From the NCBI GenBank assembly GCA_026988525.1, contig JALSLC010000004.1, forward strand, positions 1-64,000: a DNA stretch of 64,000 nucleotides. The letters run 5' to 3'. Both the position numbers and the translations under genes were made by a program. This stretch comes from Archaeoglobaceae archaeon (GTDB taxonomy: Archaea > Halobacteriota > Archaeoglobi > Archaeoglobales > Archaeoglobaceae). Below the pieces are notes generated by a model, which worked only from the letters and a program-made list of their open reading frames with translations, was not told the DNA's origin and ran no database searches. Of the stretch, positions 59,406 through 64,000 are shown in pieces; positions within the stretch are counted from its first letter, which is position 1; the number at the start of each line of letters is the position of its first letter.

Positions 59406-61451
59406 TTATTTATTGTTTTTATTCTTTCTCTTTTTAGCGTACCTTATAGCTAAAATAAAACCTATGGCTGTAAATATTGTTGCTGAAATCGTCAGAGGTG
59501 TTAAAAGAGGTTTGTTTTTAACTTCAACTGAGACAGTTATAGAGTTTGATAGATGTTTGTACCCGTTACTATCGTAGTAAAGTATTCTTACATTAGCTGG
59601 GTAGTTTCCAGCTCCTGCATGCTTATCAACTTTTATTCTGAAACTCGCAGTTGCACTCTGTCCGGGCTTTAGCGTTCCTACAAAGTACGTTCCTGGTATT
59701 GTTACACCAATCATACTGCCTATTGCACTCTCTCCAGCTATTGATAGCGGAGCTGAAACACCCAACTCCACAACAGCATTGTAAACAGGCGCATTTCCTG
59801 CGTTTACAACTGTTACTTTTACAGTTCCAGTTTCATCGGGGTATAACCCTATGCTCTCTACTTTTTCGACTCTGAAGAGAACAGTCTTTGGCTCAACGAA
59901 GATCGGAATTTTTACTATTGATACGAGGTTGTTTGCATCACCTTCATCGTACCTTCCAACTAAGTACATGCAATGATATCCATCCGTAGATTGGGAATAC
60001 ACATAAACTCTAAAGTGTAGAGTTGAGTTTGAATTTGGTGCATAGCTCGTTAAACTTACAGGTTTGATGGACGGGTCTGGAGAAATTAAGTAGAAATTGG
60101 CATTGGTTATGTTTCCAGTAACTTTAACATCTACTTCTCCAATATTTCCGACGTACAAGTTTTTAGTTGAGATCTTTACGACTTTAAACGGTGGAGAACA
60201 TACTCTAATCGCTACTGGGTACTTTTTACTAATTACGCTATCTCCGGCGGAATTCTTATAGGATACTACTATAAATGCTTTGTAAGTTCCCTCTGGAGCC
60301 ATAGACCTTATGTAGAATATAGCTTCTTTACTTTCTCCCGGTTTTAGAGTGCCTACGTATGGATTCGTTATAGCTGTTATCATTGGATTTGTAGATATCA
60401 TGTTTAAAGTAACGTCTTTTGCTAAGGTATTACTTGTAACTTTAACTACGACGTATCCAATCGAATATATAGTATCCATCGTATTCATTTGTGTTTGTTC
60501 TGGGTTTTGTGTTGTTGTAAACTGACTGTTGCTTGTAGTTGTTGTAGATGGGGGAGGCAAATTTACGGTAGGTGGAAGAGGTACGTACCTTGGAACGTTG
60601 GAACTTATAACTTTTAGGTTGAAAATGTCTTTACTGATTACCCTTATTCCAATGATTTTTGGAAAGATGATAGGCTTACCTCCGGGAGTATTGAACGAAA
60701 TCAGTAATTTGAGAGGATAAGTCTGATTTAGCGCTGAGCTTGATACAAAAAGCTTTATTTCGGCATATTTCGTTTGTCCCGGATTAATTTTACCTAAAAA
60801 CGCTGTATTTGATCCGGGATTTGGTTTAAACGGTGGAGTTAAATTTGCAACTATGCTTAAATTGTCCATTGTGTATTTACCAGTGTTCGTTACAGCAATC
60901 TTTACTGTACCCTCTTCTCCAGCAAGCAGAGAAGTTAAGGATTTTAAACTTATGTCAAAATCTTTTTTGACGATATTTATTTTAACGTAAACTGTATCAA
61001 CTTGCTCGAGATAAGTAAGCATAAATCCATTAGTTGTCTGAGTTGCAACTATCTGAGTGTATTTTAGATGGACTGGTACGCTGTAAGTTCCCGATTTGGC
61101 GTTATCCGGTACTTTTACGATAAAAATCGCTTTTCCCACTCTTGCTGAGGGTATAGTTCCTACTAGCTGATAGTGAGCATTTTCAACTGTAAAAGGTAAA
61201 TCTCCACTCATATTAGCTCTGACGTTGTAAGCTGTTGTTATAATGTTCATCAAATCTGATGTATTTGGATTGACAACAAAACCGTTTGCACGTGCATCGT
61301 TGTCTATTAAAACCGTTATTTTAGTTAGCTCTCCCGGATGCAAAGTGTCGGGTATGCAAGTCGCATGAAACTTCATTTCAGCTGAGAGAGCCGCTGTTGG
61401 AGTAATCATAGCAATTACCATTAGAACAGCTATTAACAAAGCTCTCTTCAT
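59406..61451 (-). CDS. COG1361-type secreted protein with C-terminal anchor
   Basis: A 681-residue protein with signal peptide (residues about 2-23, ending AALSA), four or five repeats of a beta-sandwich domain (NEW3/CARDB type; repeats of TLHPGELTKITV, SLLAGEEGTVKIAV, LYVGNIGEVDVKV, LYPDETGTVKVTV), a Thr/Ser/Pro-rich linker near 300-330 and a C-terminal transmembrane helix with basic tail. COG1361 proteins are often encoded with archaeal exporters and may be their external partners. ATGA overlap with padR upstream. Confidence 0.82.
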   Translation of the reverse strand: MKRALLIAVLMVIAMITPTAALSAEMKFHATCIPDTLHPGELTKITVLIDNDARANGFVVNPNTSDLMNIITTAYNVRANMSGDLPFTVENAHYQLVGTIPSARVGKAIFIVKVPDNAKSGTYSVPVHLKYTQIVATQTTNGFMLTYLEQVDTVYVKINIVKKDFDISLKSLTSLLAGEEGTVKIAVTNTGKYTMDNLSIVANLTPPFKPNPGSNTAFLGKINPGQTKYAEIKLFVSSSALNQTYPLKLLISFNTPGGKPIIFPKIIGIRVISKDIFNLKVISSNVPRYVPLPPTVNLPPPSTTTTSNSQFTTTQNPEQTQMNTMDTIYSIGYVVVKVTSNTLAKDVTLNMISTNPMITAITNPYVGTLKPGESKEAIFYIRSMAPEGTYKAFIVVSYKNSAGDSVISKKYPVAIRVCSPPFKVVKISTKNLYVGNIGEVDVKVTGNITNANFYLISPDPSIKPVSLTSYAPNSNSTLHFRVYVYSQSTDGYHCMYLVGRYDEGDANNLVSIVKIPIFVEPKTVLFRVEKVESIGLYPDETGTVKVTVVNAGNAPVYNAVVELGVSAPLSIAGESAIGSMIGVTIPGTYFVGTLKPGQSATASFRIKVDKHAGAGNYPANVRILYYDSNGYKHLSNSITVSVEVKNKPLLTPLTISATIFTAIGFILAIRYAKKRKNKNNK

Positions 61452-61963
61452 TTATCATCACCCCTTATTTTTTCTAATTTATTTAGACACTCTGAAATAA
61501 TTGATTCAGCTAACTCCGGATCAGATTCTGCTATTTCAGAAAACAGGTCAATAAACTTCAACCAATTTTTTAGTTTGTATAATTTGAACCATCTCTGTCT
61601 TTTTTCACTAATAAACGTATTTATGTATTCTGCTTCCTCTTTGCTGATCACTCCTGCAAGTCTAAGTATTCTAACCTTGTTGAATATTGCTTCCTTTTCT
61701 GTCTCGTATATTTTACCTAAGAGCTCTTTTCCTTTTTCAGATAATGTATATAGTTTTTTACTTCCAACTTCTTTACAATTCAGAATTCCACTATCCGTCA
61801 ATTCTTTGAGTATCGGATATACTGAACCAGGTGATGGTTTTTTTGTTATTTTTTCGCTTATTCTTTGTATGACCTCATATCCTGTAATTTCGTTGTTTTC
61901 AAGTTCATTTAAAATTAATAGTTTAAGTAAACCTCTAATCTCTTGACTCGGTTTTTTTGTCAT
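61448..61963 (-). CDS. PadR-family transcriptional regulator
   Basis: A 171-residue regulator. The N-terminal PadR winged helix is typical (LKLLILNELENNEITGYEV, PSPGSVYPILKELTDSGIL), followed by a C-terminal dimerisation helix region. PadR proteins repress exporter genes and release DNA when they bind a small molecule. ATG 61963 is at the expected transcription start from the TATA box at 61984-61992, so the mRNA is likely leaderless. An operator-like palindrome lies upstream at 61999-62024. Confidence 0.9.
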   Translation of the reverse strand: MTKKPSQEIRGLLKLLILNELENNEITGYEVIQRISEKITKKPSPGSVYPILKELTDSGILNCKEVGSKKLYTLSEKGKELLGKIYETEKEAIFNKVRILRLAGVISKEEAEYINTFISEKRQRWFKLYKLKNWLKFIDLFSEIAESDPELAESIISECLNKLEKIRGDDK

Positions 61964-61983
61964 CTTCGCACTTTAATAAATTA

Positions 61984-61992
61984 AGATATATA
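61984..61992 (-). promoter_or_regulatory. TATA box of the padR operon
   Basis: On the minus strand TTATATATC lies about 25 bases before the padR ATG, in the right place for a leaderless transcript, and directly next to the palindrome. Confidence 0.55.
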
Positions 61993-61998
61993 ACTATA

Positions 61999-62024
61999 TC
62001 GGTTAGCGAACATTCGATTACCGA
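61999..62024. promoter_or_regulatory. 26-base interrupted palindrome, probable PadR operator
   Basis: TCGGTTA and TTACCGA flank an inner CGAA-CA-TTCG. Ten of 13 base pairs are symmetric. It sits immediately upstream of the padR TATA box in the 88-base gap behind manC, so a bound protein would block TBP/TFB. Autoregulation by PadR is the natural reading. Confidence 0.6.
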
Positions 62025-62051
62025 AATATTTTATTAAAAAACGAACTTAAA

Positions 62052-63413
62052 TTAGTCAGGGTTTTCAAAGTAAACGATGTCATCTTCTCCAAGATACTCT
62101 CCAATTTGTACTTCCAAAAGTTCAAGTGGGATCTTACCAGGATTTTCAATTTTATATTTAGTTCCAGCAGGAACAAACATGCTTTCCCCACCACGTAAGT
62201 AAAATTCTCTATCTTGCATTACCACTTTTGCCATACCTCTAACAACAACCCAATGCTCGTTTCTGTGATAGTGCATCCTCATTGAAAGTCCTCTTTCTGG
62301 TAAGATTGTCATCTTCCTTATCTTGTAAAACTCGCTCTCTTCAAGTAATGTGTGTGAACCCCATGGTCTGTAGACTGTGAGATGTGTTTCAACTCTTCTA
62401 TCTCCACTCTCCTTTAAGATTTTAACTACATCTTTAACTCTTTGAGCTAAACCTCTTGAGCAAACAAGTAGAGCATCTTTTGTATCGACTATTATAGAAT
62501 TTTCAACTCCCACAGCGGCAACGAGCCTCTCACTGTATATTAAATTGTTTGATGAATCTACTGTTACGCATTCTCCACTTTTAGCATTGCCAGAGTGGTC
62601 TTTTTCCATAACTTCGTACAGTGCATCAAAACTGCCTACATCACTCCAGAATGTGTTAAGAGAGACTACTGCAGCTCTATTTGTCTTCTCCATCAATCCA
62701 TGGTCTATCGATATTTCTCTAACATCCCCGTAATTTTTAAGGCCCCCCTCTTTTAAAGCTTCTAAGATATCTGATGCATACTTTTCACATTCTTCTAAGA
62801 AAACGTCGGTTGAAAATAAAAACATCCCACTATTCCATAAATACCCCTCTTGAATGTACTTTTTTGCTTTCTCTTCATTTGGTTTTTCTACAAATTTTTC
62901 AACTTTGTATGCTTTACAACCAAAGTTTAATTCCTCGCCCGGTTTTATGTATCCATATCCTGTATGAGGTTTGTTTGGTTTTATACCAAAAGTTACAAGG
63001 TAGTTATCTGCAAGCTTGGACGCGCATCTAAAAGCTTTTTTATATTCACTTCCTGCCTCTACTAAATGATCTGAAGGTAAAACTGCTACTTTTGAAGTGC
63101 CACTTTCAGCTATTAGTAGAATGGCATAACATATTGCTGGTAATGTGTTTCTTGGACAAGGTTCAGCTATAACGTTATCTTCTGGAATCTTTAAACCAAG
63201 CTCAGAGATCTGATCAATAGCCATAAATCTTTGTCTTTCATTTGTTACTACAAATATGTCAGCGGGGGAGGAGAAAATTCTTGCCCTCTCTAAGGTTAAT
63301 TGAAACAAAGTTTTTTTCCTATTTACAAGCTTTATGAACTGTTTTGGGTAGTACTCTCTACTAAGTGGCCAAAGCCTTGTACCACTGCCGCCAGCTAGTA
63401 TTATAGTCTTCAT
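62052..63413 (-). CDS. manC: Mannose-1-phosphate guanylyltransferase / mannose-6-phosphate isomerase
   Basis: A 453-residue bifunctional enzyme giving GDP-mannose. The nucleotidyltransferase domain has GGSGTRLWPLSREYYPKQF and FVEKPNEEKA. The C-terminal cupin (from about 335, VYRPWGSHTLLE) has the metal-binding MHYHRNEHWVVV. Supplies donor sugar for glycan or compatible-solute synthesis. ATG 63413; divergent from the adenosyltransferase gene. Confidence 0.93.
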   Translation of the reverse strand: MKTIILAGGSGTRLWPLSREYYPKQFIKLVNRKKTLFQLTLERARIFSSPADIFVVTNERQRFMAIDQISELGLKIPEDNVIAEPCPRNTLPAICYAILLIAESGTSKVAVLPSDHLVEAGSEYKKAFRCASKLADNYLVTFGIKPNKPHTGYGYIKPGEELNFGCKAYKVEKFVEKPNEEKAKKYIQEGYLWNSGMFLFSTDVFLEECEKYASDILEALKEGGLKNYGDVREISIDHGLMEKTNRAAVVSLNTFWSDVGSFDALYEVMEKDHSGNAKSGECVTVDSSNNLIYSERLVAAVGVENSIIVDTKDALLVCSRGLAQRVKDVVKILKESGDRRVETHLTVYRPWGSHTLLEESEFYKIRKMTILPERGLSMRMHYHRNEHWVVVRGMAKVVMQDREFYLRGGESMFVPAGTKYKIENPGKIPLELLEVQIGEYLGEDDIVYFENPD

Positions 63414-63467
63414 AATTTTTAATATATATTTGAAAAAATATATTGTTTCCTATTTGGGGGTGTTAGA

Positions 63468-63971
63468 TTGAAAGACTTAAGGGATGGGCAAAAGGACCCT
63501 TCAAAAACAAAAACATTATCTGGTGAACTTTGGAAAGATTCGGAAATTGTTGAATGCATAGGCTGTATTGATGAAGCAAACGCCTTTTTGGGGTTGGCGA
63601 GAATCTTTTGTAAAGAGGAAGTTTTGAGGGATTTAATTCTTAAGATTCAAAAAAAGATGTTTTCAGTTGGGTGTGAAGTTTCAATGGGTGAAAGAAAAAT
63701 TGATGAAAAAGATGTAGAGTGGATTGAAAACACGATAAAAGAGATTGAAAAATGTATAGATCTACCAAAATCATTTCTAATACTTGAAACTTCAGGAGAA
63801 ACGGCATTTCTAAATGTAGCAAGAACTGTAGTTAGAAGAGCTGAGAGAAGAGCTGTAACACTTTATAAAAAAGGTATAGTCGGAATACACCTTGTACAAT
63901 GGTTAAACAAATTGAGTTACTTACTGTACCTTATGATTCTTTTTGCCAGTAATGAAAGAATATACGTTTAA
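63468..63971 (+). CDS. PduO-type cob(I)alamin adenosyltransferase
   Basis: A 167-residue protein of the PduO/CobO2 family that adds the adenosyl group to cobalamin. The family core is present: GCIDEANAFLGLAR, FLILETSGETAFLNVARTVVRRAERRAV and LNKLSYLLY. The usual N-terminal GDxGxT ATP-binding motif is replaced by KDPSKTKTLSGELW, which could lower or change activity. TTG 63468 after GGGGGTGTT. With the cbi transporter it suggests B12 use. Confidence 0.8.
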   Translation: MKDLRDGQKDPSKTKTLSGELWKDSEIVECIGCIDEANAFLGLARIFCKEEVLRDLILKIQKKMFSVGCEVSMGERKIDEKDVEWIENTIKEIEKCIDLPKSFLILETSGETAFLNVARTVVRRAERRAVTLYKKGIVGIHLVQWLNKLSYLLYLMILFASNERIYV

Positions 63972-64000
63972 GCTAAAATGTTAAATAGCCGGAGTTGATT

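Overview
The window is an AT-rich stretch of archaeal chromosome. The evidence is a thermosome, a two-ring Cdc48/VAT ATPase, an Sm-like protein, archaeal shikimate kinase, CofC (coenzyme F420), Trm5, a Sec11-type signal peptidase, class III (pilin-type) leaders and purine-rich Shine-Dalgarno sites of the GGAGGTGAT type. AGA/AGG dominate the arginine codons and the tRNA stems are very GC-rich, which fits a thermophile or hyperthermophile. GyrB, a Vht-like [NiFe] hydrogenase and a small stand-alone sulfite reductase point towards Archaeoglobi or a near relative. That placement is an inference.

Layout. 1-5.6 kb: end of a lipoprotein gene, an unexplained 580-base gap, rlmE, tRNA-Thr, a stand-alone IMP cyclohydrolase domain, aroK, gyrB and a FilR1-type regulator. 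5.6-8.4 kb: the most striking locus, a Tat-exported dimeric [FeFe] hydrogenase (hydA, hydB) with its own cytochrome b, plus a small Cys-rich protein. 8.6-11 kb: actin-like ATPase, TlyA-like methylase, phosphodiesterase. 11.1-13.8 kb: a cobalt/nickel ECF transporter (cbiM, N, Q, O) with visibly higher GC and a doubly frameshifted cbiM. 13.8-27.4 kb: mostly housekeeping (purD, cdc48, glycosyltransferase, flippase-like protein, Get3/ArsA, heme-o-synthase-like prenyltransferase, trm5, epimerase, Sm protein). 27.6-31 kb: a second respiratory hydrogenase, of [NiFe] type, again with a Tat signal and a cytochrome b. 31-45 kb: pcm, GPN-type GTPase, DUF460, thermosome with a perfect palindrome at its promoter, PAC2, DUF473, sua5, a vWA/GXGXG gene pair, phosphate permease, cofC. 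45-56 kb: a surface-structure region with six co-directional pilin-like genes (one a 793-residue PKD/vWA protein), a signal peptidase, a large secreted protein, a MinD ATPase and two membrane-tethered winged-helix proteins. 56-62 kb: an apparent five-gene operon headed by a PadR regulator with an operator-like palindrome. The window ends with manC and a cobalamin adenosyltransferase.

How the genes fit together. Both hydrogenases are built to oxidise H2 outside the cytoplasmic membrane and pass electrons through a diheme-type cytochrome b to a membrane quinone or methanophenazine pool. The Co/Ni importer and the cobalamin adenosyltransferase serve metal-cofactor needs. The 45-56 kb block looks like a complete set of pilin-type subunits, but with no assembly ATPase or platform protein in view. 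No CRISPR array, insertion sequence or rRNA gene was seen.
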